This document shows positions 1-7,620 of a DNA stretch of 64,000 nt, one piece after another. Where the stretch lies: assembly GCA_004293725.1 (NCBI GenBank), contig REAW01000008.1:24790-88789 (forward strand), in the 5' to 3' direction. Numbering within the stretch: the stretch's first letter is position 1; every line of letters starts with the position of its first letter. Position numbers and translations under genes: made by a program. This DNA is from Curvibacter sp. (GTDB lineage Bacteria; Pseudomonadota; Gammaproteobacteria; Burkholderiales; Burkholderiaceae_C). A model generated the notes under the pieces. That model was not told where the DNA came from and searched no databases. It saw nothing but the letters and a program-made list of their open reading frames with translations.

Positions 1-341
1 TGGGCCACTTTTTCAGGCAAAACGTAACGGGCTTGGGTGTGTGTCGTCGCAATGGAGAGGGTCCCACTGTCTTGGGCACTGTATTGTTCGCCAATCCGTT
101 TGAGGTTGTTGACCTCGCGCAGGATCAGCTCAATGCTTTTGAGAACGTGTTGGCCCGGCTCTGTAATACGTTTAAGGCGCTTGCCGTGCCGGGCGAAGAT
201 ATCAATGCCAAGCTCTTCTTCGAGTTCGATGATGGCTTTTGATACGCCGGGTTGCGACGTGTGCAGCGCTTTGGCAGCTTCTGTCAGATTGAGGTTGCGG
301 CGTGCGGCCTCTTGAACAAAGCGGAATTGGTGGAGGTTCAT
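1..341 (-). CDS. cysB: CysB-family LysR-type transcriptional regulator (N-terminal part, cut by window edge)
   Basis: The first about 113 codons of a LysR-type regulator are present; the rest lies beyond the window. The N-terminus MNLHQFRFVQEAARR, followed by the winged-helix segment LTEAAKALHTSQPGVSKAI, is characteristic of CysB/Cbl proteins. These are tetrameric activators of sulfate assimilation genes and sense N-acetylserine or adenosine phosphosulfate. The start of the effector domain (SIATTHTQARYVLP) is also CysB-like. The ATG at 341 is used because homologues begin at this methionine. The gene is downstream of a CbiX-like chelatase gene on the same strand, which would fit siroheme supply for sulfite reductase, but that link is inferred. 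CysB and Cbl cannot be told apart without the C-terminus. Confidence 0.85.
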   Translation of the reverse strand, partial: MNLHQFRFVQEAARRNLNLTEAAKALHTSQPGVSKAIIELEEELGIDIFARHGKRLKRITEPGQHVLKSIELILREVNNLKRIGEQYSAQDSGTLSIATTHTQARYVLPEKVA

Positions 342-391
342 ATCAAATTTCACCTAAAGATGAAATTCATTATGCATCAAAACGTCTATTG

Positions 392-775
392 CTACGCCTC
401 GTTCAGTGCTATCCGCGCCAACAGTTCCACCAGCCGTGGATTTTCTCCGACAGCTGTTTGCAACGTTAGCGTGAGTTGCGGGTGGGCGGCACGCAATGCC
501 TGTGCTAACTGGGGCAGATCTTCCCGTGCATGTTTGCCCACACCCAGAAACATGGGCACGATACGCACCGCTTGCAGTCCTTGGCCCACCATGTCGGCCA
601 CGACAGTGGGAAGATCAGGTTGGCTTAACTCGAGGTATGCACAGGCCACTACGGCGTTAGGTTCTTGCTGGCGAATTTGCGCGGCCACCGCTTCCATGGG
701 CTTGTGCCACAGAGGGTCTCTGGAGCCGTGGGCAAAAAGCACGATACCGGTGGAGTCGGTTGAGGTTGTGGTCAT
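392..775 (-). CDS. cbiX: CbiX/SirB-like sirohydrochlorin chelatase
   Basis: A small class II chelatase of about 127 residues. The family inserts Co2+ or Fe2+ (or Ni2+) into sirohydrochlorin on the way to cobalamin, siroheme or F430. Two motifs carry the expected metal-ligand histidines: LFAHGSRDP near the N-terminus and FLGVGKHARED in the middle. The size is that of single-domain CbiXS proteins. The ATG at 775 overlaps the lptG stop as ATGA, so it is probably translated by coupling to lptG; an in-frame ATG at 793 would lie inside lptG and is less likely. Next downstream on the same strand is the cysB-type gene, which favours an iron/siroheme role. The metal cannot be decided from sequence alone. 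Confidence 0.85.
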   Translation of the reverse strand: MTTTSTDSTGIVLFAHGSRDPLWHKPMEAVAAQIRQQEPNAVVACAYLELSQPDLPTVVADMVGQGLQAVRIVPMFLGVGKHAREDLPQLAQALRAAHPQLTLTLQTAVGENPRLVELLARIALNEA

Positions 776-1878
776 CTTCGCAATACCAGCCAAGAAAAAG
801 CAGTCAGGGATATTGCCGAGTAAATGAGCCCCGGCAACGCAGCGGTAAACCAGGGTTGCCAGCCTTGCAGGTTGCCCAAGTCAGTTAACACGTTGTTGAG
901 CAGCACAAAGCTGATGCCTGCCATGACGCCGCCGAAGGTGTAGCCCGCAATTCCGCCGGAACGGAAGTGCAAGTAGGCAAAGGGCAGGGCGAGCACCACC
1001 ATCACCATGCAGCTCATGGGGTAAAAGACTTTTTTCCAGAACTGGATCTCGTACTTTTGCGCGGACTGGCCGTTGGCCGTAAGGTGGCGCATGTACTGGA
1101 ACAAATCGATGGTGCCCATGCGTTCTGGTCGCAACACGGCGGCCGACACCATCTCGGCGCTCATCTTGGTGGGCCAGCGAAAGGTCTCGAACTGGGCGCG
1201 GTCTGCTTTGGGTGCAGCGCTTTGTGGTGCTGTGAACTCGGTGCGCTCCACGTTTTGCAACAACCACGATTCGTCGTCCCCAAACTGCCCGGTTTTCCCC
1301 AATGTCAGCGACACCATGTGGCCTTGGTTGTCAAATTCGAAAATGCGCACGTCTTGCATGCTCGCATCTGGTGCAAGCGCACCGACGTTGACGGCATAGT
1401 GGCTGTAGGCCTGTTTTTCCTTGAGCCATGCGCCCGTTTTGCCCACCGACATACTGCCCTGCGAACGCGACTTGAGTAGCTGCGCCGTTTTGTCGGCAAA
1501 AGGCGCCAGATAGTCACCCACGGCAAATGTGAAAAGGACAAAGCCCAGGCCCAGCGCCATTAGCGTGCGCAGAGCTCGCCAGGGCCCCAAACCACTGGTG
1601 CGCAAAATGGTGAACTCCGAGCTGCGCGCCAAGCGCGCCATGACAAAAATGGTGCCGATCAAGACAGTGATGGGAAATAGCTCGTAGACGTGACTGGGGA
1701 TCATCAGCGCCACGTAAATCAGGGCTTGTGGGATCTGGTAGCCCGCCGCCTTAAGTTTGCTAACGGACTGCAGCTCCTCCACCACATCAAAGAAGAAAAA
1801 GAGCGAAATAAAGCCCAACGTGACAAGAAACACGGTGGCGATGACCTCGCCATAGAGCAGACGGCGCAGTGTTTTCAT
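772..1878 (-). CDS. lptG: LPS export ABC transporter permease LptG
   Basis: One of the two transmembrane subunits of the LptB2FG complex, which extracts lipopolysaccharide from the inner membrane and drives it along the LptCAD bridge. The protein has 368 residues from the ATG at 1878, typical for the family. It shows N-terminal hydrophobic helices (start MKTLRRLLYGEVIATVFLVT), a large periplasmic beta-jellyroll region and three C-terminal helices. The start overlaps the lptF stop as ATGA. An upstream in-frame start at 1953 would add about 25 residues lying in lptF and is not conserved in the family as I know it. The end overlaps the chelatase start. Confidence 0.95.
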   Translation of the reverse strand: MKTLRRLLYGEVIATVFLVTLGFISLFFFFDVVEELQSVSKLKAAGYQIPQALIYVALMIPSHVYELFPITVLIGTIFVMARLARSSEFTILRTSGLGPWRALRTLMALGLGFVLFTFAVGDYLAPFADKTAQLLKSRSQGSMSVGKTGAWLKEKQAYSHYAVNVGALAPDASMQDVRIFEFDNQGHMVSLTLGKTGQFGDDESWLLQNVERTEFTAPQSAAPKADRAQFETFRWPTKMSAEMVSAAVLRPERMGTIDLFQYMRHLTANGQSAQKYEIQFWKKVFYPMSCMVMVVLALPFAYLHFRSGGIAGYTFGGVMAGISFVLLNNVLTDLGNLQGWQPWFTAALPGLIYSAISLTAFSWLVLRR

Positions 1879-2981
1879 ACGCGAACTTGCGGTTTTGTGA
1901 CACGGCGCTTGCGTAGGCGAAACGTCCAGTTGTGGTGACGTTTGGTCAGCCACAACAGGCCCATCACCAAGGCTCCACCATGCAAGGCAAGCAAAAACAG
2001 GCCCAATTCGACCTTGCCGGAGGCGATCCAGCTTTTTCCCAGCACCAGTAAATTGAAGTAAACAACAAATGTCAAAAAGGCAAACCCCAAATTACCAGCA
2101 CGTCCGGCGCGCGGGTTGACGCCCGCGGAGGCAAGTCCGATCACGACGAAATTGATAGCAGCAAAGCCAAGGCCTAAACGCCATGCCAGCTCAGCCAAAT
2201 GCTGGGGGGTGGGGGTTTGCACTAGCTCAAGCGTAGGCAATGCATGGGTTGGGGAATAGTCGCGCGCCGTTTTATCGTCGGACCCTACCCGGGCGCCGTA
2301 ACGTTCAAACAGGCTGACGGTCATGTCTGATTTTCCGTTGGTGCGTTCCAAGCGCTGGCCTTGTTCCAGCACCAGGAATTTGTCTTCACCGATCACTTCT
2401 ATCCGCCCCGTGCGTGCAGATGTGATGGTTTCTTTGCCTTGCTCTTGCGTGGCAATAAAGACGTTGTTCCCGGTTTGCTGGCCGCGCACATCTTTTTCAA
2501 TAAAAAACACCCGGTTGCCATCGGCGGATTCTTGAAAGCGACCTGGCTCGATACGGGCGATATCACCACGTTTGTCATACTTGTCGCGAAGGTCTTCAAT
2601 GCGGCCAAATGCCCAAGGAAGAATCAGAAACGCCAGCGCCAGAATCATGACCAGAATGGGCCAGGCGAAGCGAAAAAGTGGCGCTAGCAGCGACGCCAGT
2701 CCCCGCCCGCTGCCAAACCAGATCACCATTTCGCTGTCGCGGTACATGCGCGTCAACACACTCAGCACCGCAATAAACAGACTCATGGAGAGAATGGTTG
2801 GCATGTCGGACAGCACGGTGTAGCCCATGATGATCATGACATCAGAGGGGTTGAATGTGCCGCGCGATGCCTCGCCCAGGGTGCGGATCAAGGTCATGGT
2901 CATGACCACGGTGACCAGAACGACCAAAGTGGCCCCAAAACTGCGGGCCAACTCTTTGCGGATGGAGGAATGGAATAACAT
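1875..2981 (-). CDS. lptF: LPS export ABC transporter permease LptF
   Basis: Partner permease of LptG in the lipopolysaccharide export complex. It has 368 residues with helices at about 10-35, 50-80 and 95-120, a periplasmic domain, and three further helices after about 270. The start MLFHSSIRKELARSFGATL is the usual LptF N-terminus; another in-frame start 18 bases upstream (2999) is possible. The gene is divergent from pepA with only 23 bases between the chosen starts, so the two promoters must lie within each other's coding region or the leaders must overlap. The lptF / pepA divergent arrangement is common in beta- and gammaproteobacteria. Confidence 0.95.
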   Translation of the reverse strand: MLFHSSIRKELARSFGATLVVLVTVVMTMTLIRTLGEASRGTFNPSDVMIIMGYTVLSDMPTILSMSLFIAVLSVLTRMYRDSEMVIWFGSGRGLASLLAPLFRFAWPILVMILALAFLILPWAFGRIEDLRDKYDKRGDIARIEPGRFQESADGNRVFFIEKDVRGQQTGNNVFIATQEQGKETITSARTGRIEVIGEDKFLVLEQGQRLERTNGKSDMTVSLFERYGARVGSDDKTARDYSPTHALPTLELVQTPTPQHLAELAWRLGLGFAAINFVVIGLASAGVNPRAGRAGNLGFAFLTFVVYFNLLVLGKSWIASGKVELGLFLLALHGGALVMGLLWLTKRHHNWTFRLRKRRVTKPQVRV

Positions 2982-3004
2982 TGCAACGAAAGAAAGCACG
3001 AATT

Positions 3005-4450
3005 ATGAACTTTGAACTCAAGCCTTTGACCTTGGTTGGCGTTGCCAACGAAAAATGTGATGTCTTGGTACTGCTAGTCCAACAAGATTTCAAGCCTGGC
3101 AAGGACGATCTGTCCCTGCTGGTGGCCCAAGCGGTAAAGGCCGGTGACCTTGGTGCAAATTCCGGGCAAATGGTCTCGTTGTACCGCGCCTCGCAGGCCA
3201 ATGCGCCTCGCTTGTTGCTCGTCGGTGTCGGAGATGGCAAGGCCAAGCAGGTACGCACTGCGGTGGTCTCGGCACTGGGCTCGGTGAAAGCAAGCTTGGG
3301 CAAGAAGCTGGTTCTCGCATTCGCCTCTGCTGCCCAGGAAGACGCGGTGCGCGCCGCCGTGTTGGCTGTAGCCGACGCGACTTACAGCTACACCCACGCA
3401 AAAAGCAAACCTGAGCCCCGAACGGTGCAAAGGTGTTTGCTTGCCGCCAGCAATGCCTCAGAATTGTCCGCCAGCTTTGACCGCGCGGTGGCGACCGTAC
3501 TGGGAATAGAGCTGGCCAAAGAGTGGGCCAACAGGCCTGCCAACCATGCCACCCCCACCCATTTGGGGCTGGCAGCACAGGCCTTGGCCAAAATGCCCAA
3601 AGTGTCGTGCGAGCTGCTGGGTCCCAAAGAGGTGGCCAAACTGGGTATGGGGTCATTCATGGCTGTGGCCCAGGGGTCGGACGAGCCCTTGCGCTTCATC
3701 GTGCTGCGCTATAGCGGTGCGGCCAAGACCAAGGCTCCGACAGTGCTGGTCGGCAAAGGCATTACTTTTGATAGCGGGGGCATCTCCATCAAGCCAGCGG
3801 CCGAGATGGATGAGATGAAGTTTGACATGTCGGGGGCCGCCAGCGTGCTTGGCGTGTTCCGGTCATTGGCGCACCTTCAACCGGCCATCAATGTGGTTGG
3901 TCTGATTCCAGCGTGTGAGAACTTGATTAACGGGCGTGCCGTTAAGCCGGGTGATGTGGTGACCAGCATGAGTGGTCAAACCATTGAGATACTGAATACC
4001 GACGCCGAAGGGCGGCTGGTGCTCTGCGACGCGTTGAGCTATGCAGAACGCTTCAAACCCGCTGCGGTGGTGGATATTGCCACGCTGACAGGCGCCTGCG
4101 TGGTCGCTTTGGGCAGTGTGCGCAGTGGTTTGTTTGCCAGTAACGATATGCTGGGAAATGCCTTGATGTCGGCAGGGGAGCGCAGCGCCGACTTGGCATG
4201 GCGCATGCCCCTGGATGACGATTACGCTGAAGGTTTGAAGACCAATTTTGCGGATGTTGCGAACGTGGCCGGCCGTATGGGGGGCGCCATTACTGCAGCC
4301 AAGTTCTTACAGCGTTTTGCAAGCAAGTACCCTTGGGCACATCTGGATATCGCGGGTACTGCGTGGAAGAGCGGTGCAGCCAAAGGTGCCACAGGTCGCC
4401 CTGTTGGTTTGCTGGTGGAGTACCTGATGGACCAAGCGGGAACCAAGTGA
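3005..4450 (+). CDS. pepA: Leucyl aminopeptidase PepA (M17 family)
   Basis: A cytosolic hexameric di-zinc (or manganese) aminopeptidase that removes N-terminal residues, preferring leucine. In some bacteria PepA also binds DNA. It has 481 residues from the ATG at 3005 (MNFELKPLTL). The metal-binding stretch GKGITFDSGG is at about residues 250-259 and the M17 signature NTDAEGRL at about 331-338, both intact. The earlier in-frame ATG at 2981 would add eight residues overlapping the lptF start and is not favoured. The stop overlaps the holC GTG start (GTGA), so holC is translationally coupled. Confidence 0.95.
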   Translation: MNFELKPLTLVGVANEKCDVLVLLVQQDFKPGKDDLSLLVAQAVKAGDLGANSGQMVSLYRASQANAPRLLLVGVGDGKAKQVRTAVVSALGSVKASLGKKLVLAFASAAQEDAVRAAVLAVADATYSYTHAKSKPEPRTVQRCLLAASNASELSASFDRAVATVLGIELAKEWANRPANHATPTHLGLAAQALAKMPKVSCELLGPKEVAKLGMGSFMAVAQGSDEPLRFIVLRYSGAAKTKAPTVLVGKGITFDSGGISIKPAAEMDEMKFDMSGAASVLGVFRSLAHLQPAINVVGLIPACENLINGRAVKPGDVVTSMSGQTIEILNTDAEGRLVLCDALSYAERFKPAAVVDIATLTGACVVALGSVRSGLFASNDMLGNALMSAGERSADLAWRMPLDDDYAEGLKTNFADVANVAGRMGGAITAAKFLQRFASKYPWAHLDIAGTAWKSGAAKGATGRPVGLLVEYLMDQAGTK

Positions 4451-4878
4451 CGGAAGTCGCATTCCATTTCGGCGCGCCCAATAAACTGGAGTACGCTGCA
4501 CGTTTGCTGCGAAAAGCAGTCGGGCGTGGCGCACGCCTTGTCGTTTTTGGCTCTGCTGACCTTGTGCGCCGCTTGGATGCCCAACTTTGGGCTCTGTCTC
4601 CTACCGATTTTTTGGCGCACAGCATCGACGGTGATGTGTGCGCCGAGCGGAGTCCGGTGGTGTTGGCCAGTGCACTGCGTCCGGATATGCCAGCCGATCG
4701 CGTGTTGCTGAACTTGTCTGATACGGTTCCCCAAGGATACGGTCAGTTTCATCGTGTGATTGAAGTGGTGAGCCATGACGATGAAGATCGTCAGGCGGCT
4801 CGGGGGCGCTGGAAGCAATATGCCCAACAAGGCATCGCTATTCAGAAACATGATCTGAGCATCAAAGGAGCGGCGTAA
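4447..4878 (+). CDS. holC: DNA polymerase III chi subunit HolC
   Basis: The chi subunit links the clamp loader to single-strand binding protein. The protein has 143 residues starting VTEVAFHFGAPNKLEYAARLLRK, which matches the HolC N-terminus. The GTG start overlaps the pepA TGA stop, and pepA-holC is a conserved pair. The C-terminal third contains the FHRVIEVVSHDDEDRQAARGRWKQY stretch typical of the family. No Shine-Dalgarno element is needed if translation is coupled to pepA. The stop shares one base with the ATG of the next small gene (TAATG). Confidence 0.92.
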   Translation: MTEVAFHFGAPNKLEYAARLLRKAVGRGARLVVFGSADLVRRLDAQLWALSPTDFLAHSIDGDVCAERSPVVLASALRPDMPADRVLLNLSDTVPQGYGQFHRVIEVVSHDDEDRQAARGRWKQYAQQGIAIQKHDLSIKGAA

Positions 4879-5171
4879 TGGGCATCTCTAAACCGGCGCC
4901 TCGCTTTTTACCCACGCTGACTGAAGTGGTGCACCTTGCCAATCCACCAGAACCAGTATCGAACAACAACACGGAAACCGATGCCTTGGTGGCAAAGGTA
5001 ATGCAGGCGGTCTCTCCCCATATTGAGAACCAATTGCGAGAATTGGTGAACGACTTGGTCATGGAGCAACTGCGTGATTTATCCCCACGTATACAGCATG
5101 ATGTAGAGCAACTGGTGCGAGCCGCAGTCGAAGGCGCATTGGCGGACATGCCCGCAACATCTGCACGCTAG
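4878..5171 (+). CDS. Conserved small protein of unknown function downstream of holC
   Basis: A 97-residue hydrophilic protein without a signal peptide or membrane segment. The N-terminal 35 residues look disordered; residues about 38-92 form a predicted amphipathic helix rich in L, V, E and R (for example VMEQLRDLSPRIQHDVEQL), so it may be a coiled coil or helical oligomer. It begins on the last base of the holC stop (TAATG) with AAAGGAG about 8 bases upstream, so expression as the third gene of the pepA-holC unit is well supported. I do not recognise a functional family and infer only a housekeeping association. Confidence 0.8.
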   Translation: MGISKPAPRFLPTLTEVVHLANPPEPVSNNNTETDALVAKVMQAVSPHIENQLRELVNDLVMEQLRDLSPRIQHDVEQLVRAAVEGALADMPATSAR

Positions 5172-5246
5172 GCCGAGTGCAGCACAACGGCAAAAATGAT
5201 TACAGATCGTACGGCGTTCTCTTTCTTTTATGCGTTTTTGCGGATG

Positions 5247-5266
5247 TTGGGCCAGAATTGGCCCAA
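5247..5266. terminator. GC-rich hairpin between the pepA-holC unit and tRNA-Ser
   Basis: The arms TTGGGCCA and TGGCCCAA are perfectly complementary with a GAAT loop. There is no U-tract on either strand, so it is at best a weak or Rho-assisted terminator. A TAGAAT hexamer just downstream (5275-5280) is a plausible -10 for the tRNA, but no good -35 is visible. Confidence 0.35.
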
Positions 5267-5290
5267 ACACAGGCTAGAATATGAGGCTCT

Positions 5291-5380
5291 GGAGCGGTGG
5301 ATGAGCGGTTTAAGTCACACGCCTGGAAAGCGTGCGTGGGGTTAAACCCACCGCGGGTTCGAATCCCGCCTGCTCCGCCA
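5291..5380 (+). tRNA. tRNA-Ser (anticodon GGA)
   Basis: A 90-base class II tRNA gene with encoded CCA at 5378-5380. The acceptor arms GGAGCGG and the matching tract before GCCA pair. The anticodon stem CACGC (5318-5322) pairs with GCGTG (5330-5334) around the loop CTGGAAA, giving anticodon GGA at 5325-5327, which reads UCC/UCU. A long variable arm (GTGGGGTTAAACCCAC region) and the T-loop GTTCGAATC are present, as expected for serine tRNAs. A strong intrinsic terminator follows directly. Confidence 0.97.
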
Positions 5381-5387
5381 GAAAATG

Positions 5388-5420
5388 AAAAAAGCCCATG
5401 TTATTCATGGGCTTTTTTTT
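5388..5420 (+). terminator. Intrinsic terminator after tRNA-Ser
   Basis: An A-rich lead, stem GCCCATG, loop TTATT, stem CATGGGC and eight T residues form a textbook Rho-independent terminator that starts a few bases after the tRNA CCA. The flanking A and T tracts make it partly active in both directions. Confidence 0.93.
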
Positions 5421-5778
5421 GCCTGCGTGTTTTGACTATCAAAATGACCATCAATTAATGGGATGGTGCTTTAGCCGCTTTGGGTCGGGAAGAGTCATTG
5501 GGATCGCCAAATCAGTGGCCTGCCACCAGGCCATCGGGGTTGCTCGCTTTAACGAAGTGGTCTCCACAAAGCTGCCCGTTACCCCCTGGTTGGCAACGAC
5601 TTTTTAGGCGCGAACTAAACGGAATTTGCTACTGCCAGTGTGGGCCTCAAGGAGCCAATCGCTTTTGTCTAAACCCGTCGCTCAAAGCAGCATGGCGGTT
5701 ATGGAGAGAGGCTTACTTCGAGAGTAAGTCGGGATTGCCAAAGATTGAGTCCGTCGGGTGACTGGCGCGTCAATCTCG
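5421..5778. other. Gene-free stretch of about 360 bases after tRNA-Ser
   Basis: I see no convincing gene. Open frames here are short, lack Shine-Dalgarno elements and show no recognisable protein. There is no integrase or repeat of the tRNA 3' end to suggest an integration site. Base composition is slightly lower in GC than the neighbouring genes. It could contain a decayed gene remnant or the 3' region of the DUF427 transcript, but nothing specific supports either. Confidence 0.5.
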
Positions 5779-6336
5779 CTACCAACCACTGCTGCCAGGC
5801 TCTCCCTTGAACGGCCCAGTCAACTCGGGCGTGATCCACCCGCCATAAAAACCGCCAGGTTGTGCAATAACCTTTGCGCCGCCCACGCTGCACTCAAGAT
5901 CGTGAGCGTAGAACGCGATGCACTCGGCCAGCGGCTCTGCCCCTGCTAAGGGCTGCGGATAGCTCCAGGCGACCTTAGCCAAGCGACGCCCACCATCTAC
6001 TAGGTCCCAATACTGCGCAGGGCCTTTCCATTCACAAAAAGAACCACCGCCAGCTGGACGCAAGAGCGAACGCTGAACATCGATCAGTGGCAGGTAAAAG
6101 GTCGGCGGGTGCGCGGTTTCTCTTACCGCCCAGGCGGTGCACGTTCGAGCTATCTCGAGTCCTCCCCAACGCACCACGATCTCGCGCACCTCGGAAACAA
6201 GATCGGGTGGGCGAGGGAAATCCCACACTGAAATTTGACCTTGCGCAGGAATGTCTGCAAACGATGGACGGTCAGTTCCTCGCCAGCGCCACTGATCGCG
6301 AGCGCGTGCCAGTAAGTCGGAGTTGCTACCAGTCAT
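5779..6336 (-). CDS. DUF427 domain-containing protein
   Basis: A 185-residue cytosolic protein beginning MTGSNSDLLARARDQWRWRG. The central part (VREIVVRWGGLEIARTCTAW, then PPTFYLPLIDV and SFCEWKGPAQYWDL) and the terminal AYYP-like tract FYAHDLECSVGGAKVIAQPGGFYGGWIT match the DUF427 fold, whose biochemical function is unknown. The ATG at 6336 lies 17 bases after the MFS gene stop, so the two are probably co-transcribed. The open frame continues upstream into the MFS gene, but no earlier start is credible. Confidence 0.85.
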   Translation of the reverse strand: MTGSNSDLLARARDQWRWRGTDRPSFADIPAQGQISVWDFPRPPDLVSEVREIVVRWGGLEIARTCTAWAVRETAHPPTFYLPLIDVQRSLLRPAGGGSFCEWKGPAQYWDLVDGGRRLAKVAWSYPQPLAGAEPLAECIAFYAHDLECSVGGAKVIAQPGGFYGGWITPELTGPFKGEPGSSGW

Positions 6337-6353
6337 CCTTGAATCTTCATGCG

Positions 6354-7556
6354 CTAGGTCGCTGCCGCTGGTTGCGCAAAAATTTCGGGCACCCGGAGGC
6401 ACATCAGTGCACCCAGGCCGGCAGTACAAGCTGCGCAGAACATGGGCGCGCCCACCCCATAGGTATCCACGAGCCAGCCGCCGCAAGCAAATGCAGCGCC
6501 TAGTGCCACCATAAACAGGGTCATGCTCCAGGTGAAAGCCTCGGTCGTGTACTCGGCCGTCGTCAATTTGCCCAACTGCATCTGGCTCGCAGTAATCGCC
6601 GGGCCAACCGCCATGCCACACACCGCACAGCCCAGTGCCAATACCCACAGCGAGGACACTTGGGTCAGTAACAAACTTAGCGCGGCGATCCACACATGCC
6701 CCAAGGCCATTTGGCGGTTGAGCGGCCAGGCAAACTGGCGCGTGCCGTACATCAAACCGGCAATCGCAGACGGCACGGAGTAGGCCGCGAACAGCCAGCC
6801 CACAGCAGCCTGGCTGCCAGCCGTTTTGGCTGCGGCCATCATGCCGATTTCCTGCAAACCAAAACTGGCCCCCAACAGCATGGATACGACCAAGGCACGG
6901 CGCACGCCCAGAAGCTTGAGCGGCCCCAGCCAGTGGCGCTCACCGGGCTCGACCTCACCCCAGCGCTCAAGCGCACCCGAGCGCGCAAACAGCACAATGC
7001 CCAGCAAGGTGGCGCAGGCAGAAAACATCAATGCAGCAGCGGGAGCCTCAAAAAAAAGAAAGAAGCTGACGATCAAGGGGCCGCACACAAAAATGGTTTC
7101 CATGATCACACCCTCCAGCGCAAAGCCCAGCTGCTTGGTAGAGTCGGGCAATTTCGACTTGCGCCACATGGCACGCACGGTCATAGATACCGGGGGAAAC
7201 GTCATTCCGGCTACCAGCGCAAACACCATCAGTAGCGACGGCGATACCCGCTGTAGCGCCGCAATCACTAGCAGCACCAAGGCAATCGCGTGGGCAAACC
7301 CAAACGGCAGCATGGCCGCACGTGGGCCACGCTGGTCGACGAATCGCCCCAACAAAGGCGACGCCACGCCCAAGGCCATCAAGTAGGCAGCGCTGACGGT
7401 GCCACCAATGGCAAACGAGCCGTAAAGCGATTGCACCATCAAGGTCAGCGATAGTCCATTGATGCCCGCCGGCAGGCGCGGCAGGATCGATGCCAACACA
7501 ATGCGCTTGAGTTCGCGGTCAGAGAAAAGAGTTTTGTAGGGGCCGAGATTGAGCAA
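6354..7556 (-). CDS. MFS family transporter
   Basis: A 400-residue inner-membrane protein with about twelve hydrophobic segments in two halves separated by a charged loop near residues 190-215 (ALERWGEVEPGERHW). The conserved MFS loop after helix 2 appears as GRFVDQRGPR. The overall look is of a drug or small-molecule exporter, but no substrate signature is visible. It lies 64 bases downstream of selO on the same strand and 17 bases upstream of the DUF427 gene. The substrate is unknown. Confidence 0.85.
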   Translation of the reverse strand: MLNLGPYKTLFSDRELKRIVLASILPRLPAGINGLSLTLMVQSLYGSFAIGGTVSAAYLMALGVASPLLGRFVDQRGPRAAMLPFGFAHAIALVLLVIAALQRVSPSLLMVFALVAGMTFPPVSMTVRAMWRKSKLPDSTKQLGFALEGVIMETIFVCGPLIVSFFLFFEAPAAALMFSACATLLGIVLFARSGALERWGEVEPGERHWLGPLKLLGVRRALVVSMLLGASFGLQEIGMMAAAKTAGSQAAVGWLFAAYSVPSAIAGLMYGTRQFAWPLNRQMALGHVWIAALSLLLTQVSSLWVLALGCAVCGMAVGPAITASQMQLGKLTTAEYTTEAFTWSMTLFMVALGAAFACGGWLVDTYGVGAPMFCAACTAGLGALMCLRVPEIFAQPAAAT

Positions 7557-7620
7557 GGGGCTGACTTCTAAGGGTTGGTGGGAGTGTTGGTGAGGGGGCC
7601 GGTTCGCAAGAAGCCCTGTC

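Noticed and set aside
5291..5420. tRNA-Ser as an integration (att) site for a genomic island
   Set aside because: No integrase nearby and no second copy of the tRNA 3' end was seen; a normal terminator follows the tRNA.
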